Made by a program: the position numbers and the translations under genes. Positions 17,404-24,799 of a stretch of 64,000 nucleotides of DNA are shown piece by piece (position 1 is the stretch's first letter; each line of letters opens with the position of its first letter). A model generated the notes under the pieces. The model saw nothing but the letters and a program-made list of their open reading frames with translations. It searched no databases and had not been told where the DNA came from. Source of the stretch: MWCR01 sp049325475 (GTDB taxonomy: Bacteria; Patescibacteriota; Patescibacteriia; 2-12-FULL-60-25); NCBI GenBank assembly GCA_049325475.1, contig JBMOLN010000002.1, positions 1-64,000 of the forward strand, in the 5' to 3' direction.

Positions 17404-18471
17404 TCAGGCGGCCTTCTGGCCCTTGCCGCCCTTCTTGCCGGCCTTCTGGCCCTTGCCGCTGTTGGCCTCGGAGGACTTGTCCTTCTTGCCCTTCTTGGGG
17501 CGGGACCCGTCCTTTTCGGCCTGCTTGCGGGCGCGCTCCTGGGCGCGCTTGGCCTCGGCGGCCTTGCGGGCCTCCTCGGCGCGGGCGGCTTCGGCGCGGC
17601 GGGCGGCTTCGGCGCGGGCGCGGGCGATCTTCTCGGCCTTGGCCTTGTCGAAGATCGTGAACGACACGCCCTTGTGCTTGATCAGCACCTGGGGGTTGTC
17701 CGCCACGTCCCGGATCACCTCGGCGCCGGGGAACGCGGTGGGGAGATCGCCCATGGGCTTCTCCGCGCTCACGTTCCGCCGCAGGGCGGCGAAGAGGCTG
17801 GCCGCCATCTGGTCGCGGGCGGCCGCGTTGGCCCGGGCCTGGGCCCGACCGAGCACTCCGCTCTTGCGGAGCTCCTCGGCGCGCTGCGCCACGAGCCATT
17901 TCGCCTGGCACGCCTGGCAGCGGGGGTGGTACCCGCCGCGGCCGTTACTGGGCGCGGGCGCGCCGCAGGCGCAGCGGGGCGCCGGGCGGTTCGAGTGGCG
18001 GCGCTGGCCCTGGCGCTGGCCGTTGCCGTTGGTCGAGCCCTTGGTCGAGCACGTGGGCTCGACCCTACGGCGGGCGGCCGGCTTGGGCGCGGGCTTGGCC
18101 TTGGGGGCCTTGCGCTGCGTGACCTTGTAGCAGGTCCCGCAGAGCTTGCCCTCGGGGTCCGGAGAGTGCTTGACGGAGAATGTATCTCCGCACTCGGAGC
18201 ACTCGCGGACCGCGCCGGGGTTGGCGGGGGCGGGCGCGGCGGCCACGGTCTCGACCGCGGGGGGCGGGGGGATGACCGTGGGCTGGCGGAGCGTGGGGGG
18301 CTCCTCCTCCTCGACCTCGGCGGCGGGTGCCGTGTGGAGGCCTTGCGCCTCCCAGAGGATCGAGAGACCCTCGTCGACCTCCCAGCCGGAGTCGACCGCG
18401 GCGGTGTCGGCGGGGGTGGAGGGGGTGGTGTTGGTGGTGGAGGCGGCGGTGCGGGGGGAGGTGTACGACAT
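17404..18471 (-). CDS. Hypothetical zinc-finger protein with basic Lys/Ala-rich tail
   Basis: A 355-residue protein. The N-terminal third is Ala/Pro/Thr-rich and disordered-looking. Two putative zinc sites follow: CSECGDTF...CGTC and CACGAP...CQAC. A short folded segment contains QVLIKHKGVSFTIFDKAKAEKIA. The C-terminal 90 residues are a long Arg/Ala/Glu helix and then a Lys/Gly-rich tail (GKKDKSSEANSGKGQKAGKK), which would bind nucleic acid or ribosomes. No homolog is recognised. The gene is very GC-rich; GGAGAG precedes the ATG and a 9 bp hairpin (18487-18508) sits just upstream. Confidence 0.6.
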   Translation of the reverse strand: MSYTSPRTAASTTNTTPSTPADTAAVDSGWEVDEGLSILWEAQGLHTAPAAEVEEEEPPTLRQPTVIPPPPAVETVAAAPAPANPGAVRECSECGDTFSVKHSPDPEGKLCGTCYKVTQRKAPKAKPAPKPAARRRVEPTCSTKGSTNGNGQRQGQRRHSNRPAPRCACGAPAPSNGRGGYHPRCQACQAKWLVAQRAEELRKSGVLGRAQARANAAARDQMAASLFAALRRNVSAEKPMGDLPTAFPGAEVIRDVADNPQVLIKHKGVSFTIFDKAKAEKIARARAEAARRAEAARAEEARKAAEAKRAQERARKQAEKDGSRPKKGKKDKSSEANSGKGQKAGKKGGKGQKAA

Positions 18472-18486
18472 TTTTTAACTCTCCAG

Positions 18487-18508
18487 GGGACAGCTTGCGA
18501 GCTGTCCC
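18487..18508 (-). promoter_or_regulatory. Leader hairpin upstream of SD
   Basis: GGGACAGCT, loop TGCG, AGCTGTCCC: a perfect 9 bp stem 15 bases upstream of the start at 18471. Confidence 0.55.
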
Positions 18509-18701
18509 TACGTGAATGGGGCAACTGCCGCCCCTGGGGGAATCACTTCCGTTGACCGGCGGAATTGCCGGTGTGGCGGAAACCATGGATCCAAACTGGG
18601 ATACATGGATTTGCGAGATGTGATTTTGATTCGCTCACGTATGAGACGTCGCAATCAACATCAAGGGGACATTAATTATTTGGTCCCTATGTGTGATTCC
18701 T

Positions 18702-18806
18702 TGGTGGCATCGGCAGGAATCGAACCTGCGATTCTCCCTGTTCAGGAGATAATCCAGACAAGACTTGCGGCCTTGGCTGAACATGGCCCAACCTTTGGGC
18801 GATGCC
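18702..18806 (-). tRNA. Anomalous tRNA-like gene, 105 nt, isoacceptor unresolved
   Basis: The ends are fully tRNA-like: acceptor GGCATCG pairs perfectly with CGATGCC, discriminator A, encoded CCA, and the T-arm GCAGG-TTCGATT-CCTGC is canonical. The 70 nt between acceptor and T-arm do not fit a standard class I or II core. They contain three hairpins: CCC-GGG, CAAGG-CCGCAAG-TCTTG (a 7 nt loop with GCA in the anticodon position) and a longer TCTCC/GGAGA arm. Candidate readings are a class II-like tRNA with an enlarged D region, or a tRNA with a roughly 30 nt insertion. I cannot assign an amino acid. Confidence 0.45.
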
Positions 18807-18819
18807 AGGACGAATTTTC

Positions 18820-18862
18820 CAAACGTACAACGTACCTCGTACCTCGTACAACGTCTTTGTTT
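18820..18862. repeat. Heptanucleotide tract (CGTACAA/CGTACCT type)
   Basis: CGTACAA, CGTACCT, CGTACCT, CGTACAA in register. It directly follows the tRNA-like gene (upstream side on the minus strand). Confidence 0.8.
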
Positions 18863-18913
18863 GGTAAATTTGTTCTGGAGCTCACCGGCGCGAGGCGCGG
18901 GTGAGCGAATTTT

Positions 18914-19135
18914 TTAGAAGCGGGACTGGCGTTGCGCCAGCTCGGCCTTGAGCTCGCTGAGGAGCTCGGCCGCCTCGAGCTGGCGATATTCTTCGTCCAG
19001 CTCCCACTCCTCCCAGCGATTCCGCCGGGCGATTCGGACTCGCGGCAGTTGTCGCGAGTTCTTCTGCTCGGCCTTGAGCCAAGAGTAGCAGAAAATCAGC
19101 CCTGCGAGCGCCGCGATGAATGAGAAACTCTCCAT
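18914..19135 (-). CDS. Small single-pass membrane protein, 73 residues
   Basis: Residues 4-20 (FSFIAALAGLIFCYSWL) form one membrane helix. The rest is strongly charged and helical (EEWELDEEYRQLEAAELLSELKAEL), likely a coiled coil facing the cytoplasm. CGGAGG lies 5 bases before the ATG, and a hairpin AGAGACGC/GCGTCTCT (19149-19167) sits just upstream of it. The composition groups it with the GC-rich island genes. Confidence 0.6.
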   Translation of the reverse strand: MESFSFIAALAGLIFCYSWLKAEQKNSRQLPRVRIARRNRWEEWELDEEYRQLEAAELLSELKAELAQRQSRF

Positions 19136-19148
19136 TTTTCCTCCGATG

Positions 19149-19167
19149 AGAGACGCGATGCGTCTCT
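19149..19167 (-). promoter_or_regulatory. Leader hairpin (AGAGACGC palindrome)
   Basis: AGAGACGC, GAT, GCGTCTCT. This GTAGAGACGC-type palindrome resembles short palindromic repeats known from other bacteria such as cyanobacteria. It lies directly upstream of an SD site. Confidence 0.5.
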
Positions 19168-19882
19168 ACGATTAAGTTGTTTACGGCGGATCTGAGATCC
19201 GCCGGCCATCCCACTCTCCCTCACCCCGTGGGGATGAGGGAGGTTAAGATGGCTTATTGTCGATGATCGGTTGATTTATTTTGGTTTAGCAAAAACAGAC
19301 GTTGCTACACTTGGTAGAGCGCTATTTTTGTATGTCTTCAGCTATTTGGCTCAAATTAGCGTAATTCCGCGACAAGCTGGGAATTTTGCTTATTTAAGCC
19401 CTCTCTCCTCTGAAGCGTTAAGTGATTGTAAGGTTGGACTAGGGGAAAGCGATTTCTTGCCTTGGTCCGATCTTTGAGCTTAACGGGATAATATATCACA
19501 TTTTGCAGATTTTGTCAAGAGGTGGAAGGCAAGGATTTGTAAATTGAATGACAATTTTGGCATATTAAAAATAGAGCTAATATTAGCAAAATATATCGTA
19601 TTACGTATAACGTTTAACGTATGGCTAAACTTAGCGATTTTTATGAAATGTCAGGGGTTGGTAGACAAGATTGCTGTGTCAATCCTCTCCCTCAATCCTC
19701 TCCCTCTTTACCACTTCGCATAAAGCTTCGTGGCACAGGGCAAGAGAGGGATATCGACAGCAGTATAAATAGCAATCCTGCTAACTTTTTAAAATCTTGG
19801 AAATCCTGGTCAAAAAGACAACCGCCGGGGAGTTACGGCGGTTTGGTTGAGGTCAAGAGGCCCTTGACGTTGGGTTGTTGGG
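19168..19882. other. Long intergenic region, no convincing gene
   Basis: Open frames here have no SD site, biased composition or recognisable product. It contains a pyrimidine-rich repeat (CCTCTCCCTCAATCC), a CGTATTA-type heptanucleotide tract at about 19598-19622, and a terminator-like hairpin AACCGCCG/CGGCGGTT (19820-19843) that serves the minus-strand gene ending at 19883. Confidence 0.5.
19820..19843 (-). terminator. Terminator
   Basis: AACCGCCG/CGGCGGTT stem, followed on the minus strand by a T-rich stretch. Confidence 0.6.
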
Positions 19883-20146
19883 TCATTCATCCTCGTTGGG
19901 TTCGGGGTCTTTGCCATCCTTGTCGGCGGAAGAGGTGAGTTCAGCGAAAAAGTTGACAGATCCGTCCGGTCGGACAAATTCGATGACCCCGACTATGGCG
20001 TCGGTTTGAGTGTCATCGGGTGAAACAGTGCGATGGTGCGGGGGATGACCATTGCGCCTCATGATCTGCCGCGTATGACTGCGGCGTATGGGCGGGGCTT
20101 TGTTTTGGCGGAAGTTGATTTTGGCTTTGTCGGCTTTTTTGCCCAT
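19883..20146 (-). CDS. Hypothetical protein, 87 residues
   Basis: The N-terminal 40 residues are very basic (MGKKADKAKINFRQNK, then RRSHTRQIMRRNGHPPHH). A short hydrophobic strand (AIVGVIEFVRPDGSVNFFAEL) and an acidic tail follow. It could bind nucleic acid; no family is recognised. AGGAGG lies 5 bases before the ATG, which fixes the start. Confidence 0.55.
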   Translation of the reverse strand: MGKKADKAKINFRQNKAPPIRRSHTRQIMRRNGHPPHHRTVSPDDTQTDAIVGVIEFVRPDGSVNFFAELTSSADKDGKDPEPNEDE

Positions 20147-20156
20147 GAGGACCTCC

Positions 20157-20249
20157 TGAAAGAACTAAGTACATCGTACAACGTACGTCGTACTTCGTAC
20201 AATCTCGAACCTCGAACTACGAACCTCGAATTACGAATTACGAATTACG
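20157..20249. repeat. Heptanucleotide tract (CGTACAA to CGAATTA)
   Basis: About twelve 7-mers in register, drifting from CGTACAA/CGTACGT/CGTACTT to CGAACCT/CGAACTA/CGAATTA. It runs into the dispersed element at 20247. Confidence 0.85.
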
Positions 20250-20321
20250 ATTAACGCATATCGCGCATCGTATATAGTGTATCGTCCGACGTTTCGCGCT
20301 ATACGTTGCGCGATGCGCGAT
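20247..20321. repeat. Dispersed CGTTTCGCGC element, copy 2
   Basis: Matches 933-1013 with substitutions and in the same orientation, again directly after a CGAACTA-type tract. Confidence 0.7.
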
Positions 20322-20342
20322 CAGCCTCTGGTTGATGCGGGT

Positions 20343-20371
20343 TTGACTTGGTTGGGGAGGTTGAGTAGAAT
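20343..20371 (+). promoter_or_regulatory. Promoter giving a leaderless mRNA
   Basis: TTGACT (20343-20348), 17 bp spacer, TAGAAT (20366-20371). The ATG at 20380 begins 9 bases later, at the expected transcription start. Confidence 0.65.
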
Positions 20372-20379
20372 CGACATAT

Positions 20380-21069
20380 ATGAATACATTTGTCCCACGT
20401 CCCACGTCCCACGTACAACGTTTTGGAGGGATATTAATTTTAATTAGTGCTTTGATTTTGGGAGCGGGATGTACGGATAAGACGCAAGACCTTGGACTCG
20501 AAACTCAAGTTGCGGGCAATGAGAGAGTCGCGATGCAGATTGAAGATGTTTTTAAGACCAAATTGCCGGAGTTTGGCAATGCTGTTGATGTGCGGATAGA
20601 AGCGGCGACATCCACGTACGCGCGAGGGACTGTGAAGTTGGGATCTTATGATTATAAAGAATTTTATGCGCGCAATTATCTGGATCGTTGGGAGGTTTTG
20701 TTTAATCAGGAAACGGAAATTTACACTTGTGAACAATTAAATCGGTTGGGGTATCCTGAAAGCATAATCAGCAAATGTGAGGAGGTTGAAAATACAGAAC
20801 TTACAATTGCAGATGCGCAAGCTATTCAGCAATCTTTTGCCGAAAAATATAATAGATCGATAGAAGAAATTTTTATAAGGATTTCCAATGGCACGAATAT
20901 GCATGCCAGAGGTTCGGTGCAGTTTGAGGGCGAAAACGCCGGGGGGAATTTTTTGGCGGCCAAAATTGATGAAAAGTGGGTGATAGTTTTTGACGGGAAT
21001 GGATCTATTGATTGCGATGCCGTGGAGTCTTATAGTTTTCCGGAAAGTATGACAGAGGATTGCAACTAA
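20380..21069 (+). CDS. Putative lipoprotein with internal domain duplication
   Basis: A 229-residue protein. A hydrophobic stretch (17-29) ends at C31 (LGAGC), so it is probably lipidated. Two related modules follow (about 44-125 and 135-229). Each has an N-terminal helix, a YARGTV or HARGSV strand, a WEVLF or WVIVF strand and a CEQLNRLGYPESI or CDAVESYSFPESM end. Each module also has a cysteine pair. The signal-peptide n-region (PRPTSHV) is encoded by three CCCACGT heptamers. The start is supported by the leaderless promoter. Function unknown. Confidence 0.7.
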   Translation: MNTFVPRPTSHVQRFGGILILISALILGAGCTDKTQDLGLETQVAGNERVAMQIEDVFKTKLPEFGNAVDVRIEAATSTYARGTVKLGSYDYKEFYARNYLDRWEVLFNQETEIYTCEQLNRLGYPESIISKCEEVENTELTIADAQAIQQSFAEKYNRSIEEIFIRISNGTNMHARGSVQFEGENAGGNFLAAKIDEKWVIVFDGNGSIDCDAVESYSFPESMTEDCN

Positions 21070-21114
21070 CCCTCACCCCAACCCCCTCCCACCTACTATA
21101 GGGGGAGGGGCTAA

Positions 21115-21138
21115 AAAAACCTGCGAGAGCAGGTTTTT
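21115..21138. terminator. Bidirectional terminator
   Basis: AAAAACCTGC, loop GAGA, GCAGGTTTTT between convergent genes. A C/G-rich inverted repeat precedes it. Confidence 0.9.
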
Positions 21139-21742
21139 AGGATTTTGGCAGAGAGCGGAAGAGGATGGCTTCGAGGCACAGTGAGGTTTCAACTTCGATG
21201 CCATCGGGGATGATGAAGACGTGCAAGTCCGCGTTTTGAGATATTATGCGGCGCGCACCGCGGAAGTGGTTTTGCGCCAAAAAAGCTTGCAATGATTCTT
21301 CAACCACGCCCCTTCCATGCACGCAGTGAATGATGGTGTCCGGAGATGTCATCATGCCAACATGGCCGACTTCGCGTCCTGCTTTGTCCGGATTGAAATT
21401 TCTGTATCCGGCCTTGAAAACAAGGTCTCCGGCGCGTACATATTTGAGGGGCAGATCTTGGCCATGTTCTTTTTGATATATGGTATAACGATGAATCCAG
21501 ATACCGAATTGTCCGTATATATATTTTACAAAACCGGAACAATCGAATTTTTGCGGAGCTTCGGCAAGAAGTGCGCCAAGTTTGTACGGCTTGCCGATTA
21601 AGCTTTGGGCAAGTCCGACCGGATCAAAGGGAATTTCTATAAATCCCAAATTTTTCAGTTTGCCGGTGATTTGTTCGGCAGATTGCGGTGTTTGGATCTG
21701 CTGGAAATCGATGGCAATCTTTCTGCCAACCGCTCGATACAT
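21137..21742 (-). CDS. NlpC/P60 family cell-wall peptidase
   Basis: A 201-residue protein. The cysteine motif KFDCSGFVKYIYG (C68) and the histidine motif GREVGHVGMM (H127), followed by IIHCVHG, form the papain-like Cys-His site of NlpC/P60 domains, which cut gamma-D-Glu-diaminopimelate or related bonds in peptidoglycan. There is no signal peptide or repeat wall-binding domain, so export is unclear; a cytoplasmic recycling role is possible. The stop lies in the shared terminator. Confidence 0.85.
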   Translation of the reverse strand: MYRAVGRKIAIDFQQIQTPQSAEQITGKLKNLGFIEIPFDPVGLAQSLIGKPYKLGALLAEAPQKFDCSGFVKYIYGQFGIWIHRYTIYQKEHGQDLPLKYVRAGDLVFKAGYRNFNPDKAGREVGHVGMMTSPDTIIHCVHGRGVVEESLQAFLAQNHFRGARRIISQNADLHVFIIPDGIEVETSLCLEAILFRSLPKS

Positions 21743-21978
21743 GAGTTCCCCCTTTCAATGAGCTGGAATCAGACTAGCTAAAAATGATGTAATCGTCAAG
21801 ACGACTATTGACCGACCTACGCCATCGATATCGAAATTGAAATATGGAACTCACATCAATGCATAGTGAACAGCGCAGAGTGCATAATAATCGAACTTCT
21901 AACCCGGAACATACGAAGATCGGATATGGTTTTTTTGCCAAAAAAAGAAAAATCGGCTATTATCGTGATACAAATTTT

Positions 21979-22053
21979 GCACCCTTAGCTTAACGGATAA
22001 AGCTCCGGTCTTCGGAACCGGCAATGGGGGTTCGATTCCCTCAGGGTGCACCA
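21979..22053 (+). tRNA. tRNA-Arg (TCG)
   Basis: 75 nt; acceptor GCACCCT/AGGGTGC, anticodon loop CTTCGGA (TCG), T-loop TTCGATT, encoded ACCA. Its last 18 bases are repeated at 22207-22224. Confidence 0.95.
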
Positions 22054-22206
22054 TCCCCCTACGCATAAAGCTGCGGGGGATTTTGTTTTGGGAATCGAAC
22101 GAGGGGATGGTAAGGGGAGAGGCTTCCCTTACATATTGAGGGTGACAGGAGCGTAAGCGACACCAGAGGGGTGGAAGCCCCTATGGGGAGTGAAACGACG
22201 TGAGAT
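22054..22206. mobile_element. Small insertion between duplicated tRNA-Arg 3' ends
   Basis: A 153 bp segment flanked by identical 18 bp copies of the tRNA 3' end (22036-22053 and 22207-22224). It begins with its own terminator-like hairpin (ATCCCCC/GGGGGAT then T-rich) and contains GGGAATCGAACGAGGGG, which resembles an inverted T-arm. No gene. The layout recalls an integrated element bounded by att-like repeats, but it is too small to encode an integrase. Confidence 0.45.
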
Positions 22207-22224
22207 TTCCCTCAGGGTGCACCA
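22207..22224 (+). repeat. Duplicate of tRNA-Arg 3' end
   Basis: Identical to 22036-22053 and followed by the perfect terminator AAAAACCGCC-TTT-GGCGGTTTTT (22228-22250), which may be the original tRNA terminator. Confidence 0.85.
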
Positions 22225-22227
22225 CGC

Positions 22228-22250
22228 AAAAACCGCCTTTGGCGGTTTTT
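22228..22250 (+). terminator. Terminator
   Basis: AAAAACCGCC, TTT, GGCGGTTTTT: a perfect 10 bp stem with a T-run. Confidence 0.9.
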
Positions 22251-22345
22251 GAAACTCCAAACAACAAGAAACAAGAAACAAACAAATTCCAAATTTCAAG
22301 AAACAAACAATAAATCAAAATTCCAAATTACAAGATGCAAACAAA
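22251..22345. repeat. Heptanucleotide tract (CAAGAAA type)
   Basis: CAAGAAA, CAAGAAA, CAAACAA, ATTCCAA, ATTTCAA and further units, all in 7 bp register. The rest of the spacer to 22469 is AT-rich with no gene. Confidence 0.75.
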
Positions 22346-22469
22346 TTATAAAATTAAAATTTTTTAAACTCAAATATAAAAAAAATAAAAAAATAGAATT
22401 ATCTAGTATTGACAAATGCTTACAATTATGACAGATTCAGCTAATCGTACCGTAAAAAGGAGTGGAAAA

Positions 22470-23069
22470 ATGCAGGATGTTGATTTTAAGCTGTTTAAAA
22501 CATCTCTTACAATGTTTGCGAGGATTTGTGAGCTTTTCAGTAAATCTGGTGAAGATCCATTTCAGCAAAAGATTGAGCGACACTACGCGCTTGCAAGAGT
22601 TGACAGCAATGAAAAACTTGATCGGATGCTTCGATGCGTTGAGAGTTTTGAAAAAGTTTGCAGGATCTTCGAAGATGCCGGGGTTGATACATCGGAATCC
22701 GAATTTATTGATTATGAGGTATATATAGTTAGCATCGATACGAAGATTTGGGATTTAAGTTGCTATATCTCTTTAGAAATGTCGAGAGGTTATTCCCTAG
22801 TGAATTTCGGTATTGTTGATCACGATGGCGGGCTTGAAACTGCCATTTATTTGAATGACAATGAAGACGGATGGGTTTTGCATTCAATTATGAATAAGCA
22901 TCAGACTACGTTGCTTTTGCCGTTGTTGAACGAGCTTGGTTTGGTTGATTGCGAAGAACGGGCTTTTTCCGACAATGATCTTGAAAGAACTATTCGCGTT
23001 ATTGGTCAACATATTGCAAGGCTCCGTTCAACACCCTGCGAACGCCACATCGACAATGATCTTTCTTGA
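22470..23069 (+). CDS. Hypothetical protein, 199 residues
   Basis: The start MQDVDFKLFK is set by AAGGAG 9 bases upstream. The N-terminal half is helical (FKTSLTMFARICELFSKSG, MLRCVESFEKVCRIFEDAG). The C-terminal half has strands (YEVYIVSIDTKIWDLSCYISLEM) and a leucine-rich helix. No family is recognised and there are no membrane segments. It is one of the strong-SD accessory genes. Confidence 0.55.
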   Translation: MQDVDFKLFKTSLTMFARICELFSKSGEDPFQQKIERHYALARVDSNEKLDRMLRCVESFEKVCRIFEDAGVDTSESEFIDYEVYIVSIDTKIWDLSCYISLEMSRGYSLVNFGIVDHDGGLETAIYLNDNEDGWVLHSIMNKHQTTLLLPLLNELGLVDCEERAFSDNDLERTIRVIGQHIARLRSTPCERHIDNDLS

Positions 23070-23072
23070 TTC

Positions 23073-23099
23073 AAAAAGCCCCTTACGGGACTTTTTTAA
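23073..23099 (+). terminator. Terminator
   Basis: AAAAAG-CCC, TTA, CGGG-CTTTTTT hairpin right after the stop. Confidence 0.7.
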
Positions 23100-23143
23100 T
23101 TTGAGTATTGTAAATTGAGTATTGTTTGTATCCTTGGAATTTG

Positions 23144-23857
23144 TTATTTTACTTCCCAGTTCTTGGCTTCAAGGCCGGCTTCGGCGGCGGCGATTTGGGC
23201 TTCTTGTTTACTGGTGCCGCTGCCAACCGCAATCAATTCTTTATCAAGAAAAACGCCAACCGTAAATTCTTTATCATGATCAGGTCCAACTTCTTTTAGT
23301 ACCTTGTACGTTGGGGTTATTCCCAGGGTTTCTTGTGCGGTTTCCTGAAAACGGCTTTTGGGATCTATATATAATTTTTTCTCTAAAATTGTCGGCAGAA
23401 TGGAAAGTATGAATCTATCGATAAAATCTTTGCCCGCATCCCAACCGCCGTCAAGATAAATTGCGCCGATGATTGCTTCTATGGCATTGGCCAGGATGTA
23501 CATGCGGGCTTTGGAATTTTTATCTTTGGCCTCGCCTTTACTCATGAGCAAATATTCTTCAAACTGAAGATCCGTAGCAATTCCGGCAAGAGTTTTGGCA
23601 TTTACCAAAGCGGCGCGCCAGTTTGTCAGCTCTCCTTCGGGATTGGGATAATGCGAATAAAGGTGTTCAGTGACAACAAGTTCCAAAACAGCATCACCTA
23701 AAAACTCCAAACGCTCATTATGATCATATTCAAAATCAGAATGCTCGTTTAAATAGGATCGGTGTGTAATCGCTTCGAGTAAAAGAGTTTTATTTTTAAA
23801 CTCATAACCCAACCGTTGTTCTAACGGTTTAAAATCAATGTCTTTATGTGTTAACAT
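23144..23857 (-). CDS. rnc: Ribonuclease III
   Basis: A 237-residue dsRNA endonuclease that processes rRNA and mRNA. The signature NERLEFLGDAVLEL (residues 47-60) carries the metal-binding acids. A C-terminal dsRNA-binding domain (about 160-235) includes PKSRFQETAQE and GTSKQEAQIAAAEAGL. Full length, no fusion. The ATG has no SD site. nusB and rpmF lie upstream on the same strand, though with spacers of about 300 and 110 bp. Confidence 0.95.
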   Translation of the reverse strand: MLTHKDIDFKPLEQRLGYEFKNKTLLLEAITHRSYLNEHSDFEYDHNERLEFLGDAVLELVVTEHLYSHYPNPEGELTNWRAALVNAKTLAGIATDLQFEEYLLMSKGEAKDKNSKARMYILANAIEAIIGAIYLDGGWDAGKDFIDRFILSILPTILEKKLYIDPKSRFQETAQETLGITPTYKVLKEVGPDHDKEFTVGVFLDKELIAVGSGTSKQEAQIAAAEAGLEAKNWEVK

Positions 23858-24155
23858 AGTTCGTTTGATTAACGAACGATTCTCACGAAGATGACGGATA
23901 TATAACTATTTTTTTTTGATGAATTTCATTGTTGAAATCTGCGTTTCGCATTCATCGTGCCAATGTACGATTCATTTGAATACTCGATTTCGCCTCGAAC
24001 TTCACTCAAAAAATTAATTATACTTTTTATTCCGTGCGCTTCGTCAGAAGCGTTCAACTCGAATTTGATTCGAGAAATAATAAATAGTATTTAATAAATA
24101 ACAAATAATAAATAATAAATAATAATGCAGGAATCGCTATCGCGATAATTATAAT
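23858..24155. repeat. AT-rich spacer with heptanucleotide tract and TCGC palindrome
   Basis: From about 24076 the units AATAGTA, TTTAATA, AATAACA, AATAATA follow a 7 bp period and end at the TCGC-TATC-GCGA motif (24134-24145). No gene seen. Confidence 0.7.
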
Positions 24156-24689
24156 TTACTCGCTTTGATTCTCAGATTCCGGTTCCTTTGATTCTTCATT
24201 TTTTGTTTCTTTTTGTTCCGGTGTTTCGGTTTTAGTATCTTCTTTTGGCTGATCGATGTCTTTAACAATGCCTTGAGCGGTTTGATCGCGATAAACCGCG
24301 CCTAAAACTCCGTTTACGAATTTACCGGAAGATTCACCGCCGAATTTTTTAGCCAGTTCAATGGATTCATTGATTGCAACTTTGGAAGGAATTTGTGTAT
24401 CAAATAAGAGTTCGTAAATTCCAATACGAAGTACGTTGCGATCTACTGTTGTGATGCGTTCTATCGGCCAATCAGGAGCAAATTTGGTTATAGCCTCGTT
24501 AATTTTATCAAGATTGTCCATTACTCCTCCAATCAGCGCCAGGCAAAATGATCTTTCGTCAAACTCAGGCGCAAATTCTTGAAGATTGCGTTCCGTAATT
24601 TTTAAAGCTTCGTCTTTGGAACGATTGTGAAAATCCCATTCGTAGAGGGATTGAAGAACTATTGTTCTGGCTAAATGTCGATTGGACAT
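24156..24689 (-). CDS. nusB: Transcription antitermination factor NusB
   Basis: A 177-residue RNA-binding protein of rRNA antitermination complexes. NRHLARTIVLQSLYEWDF opens the helical bundle; the core features ITTVDRNVLRIGIYELLF and KVAINESIELAKKFGGESSGKFVNGVLGAV are diagnostic. A 30-residue acidic tail (rich in E, K, T) extends beyond the usual length of about 140. No SD site at the ATG. Confidence 0.93.
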   Translation of the reverse strand: MSNRHLARTIVLQSLYEWDFHNRSKDEALKITERNLQEFAPEFDERSFCLALIGGVMDNLDKINEAITKFAPDWPIERITTVDRNVLRIGIYELLFDTQIPSKVAINESIELAKKFGGESSGKFVNGVLGAVYRDQTAQGIVKDIDQPKEDTKTETPEQKETKNEESKEPESENQSE

Positions 24690-24799
24690 AAGGTACTAAA
24701 GGAACAAACAATTAAATAATAAATTACAAATAAGAAATAACAAAGAAGGAGGGATATATATTTTTAATTAATAACAGATAATAACTAACGATTTAGGTT

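Noticed and set aside
17224..18555. 443-codon open frame on the plus strand opposite the GC-rich island genes
   Set aside because: It is antisense to two minus-strand genes with SD sites, its protein is Gly/Ala/Leu low complexity, and long antisense frames are expected in GC-rich coding DNA.
18702..18806. tmRNA or permuted tmRNA
   Set aside because: Acceptor and T-arm are tRNA-like, but the locus is only 105 nt, with no tag reading frame, and the 5' and 3' acceptor strands are in normal order.
16665..18806. Prophage or integrative element
   Set aside because: No integrase, terminase, portal or att duplication is visible; composition alone does not prove it.
19621..19938. 105-codon open frame on the plus strand
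   Set aside because: Contains pyrimidine-rich repeats, spans a terminator hairpin and overlaps the stop of a supported minus-strand gene.
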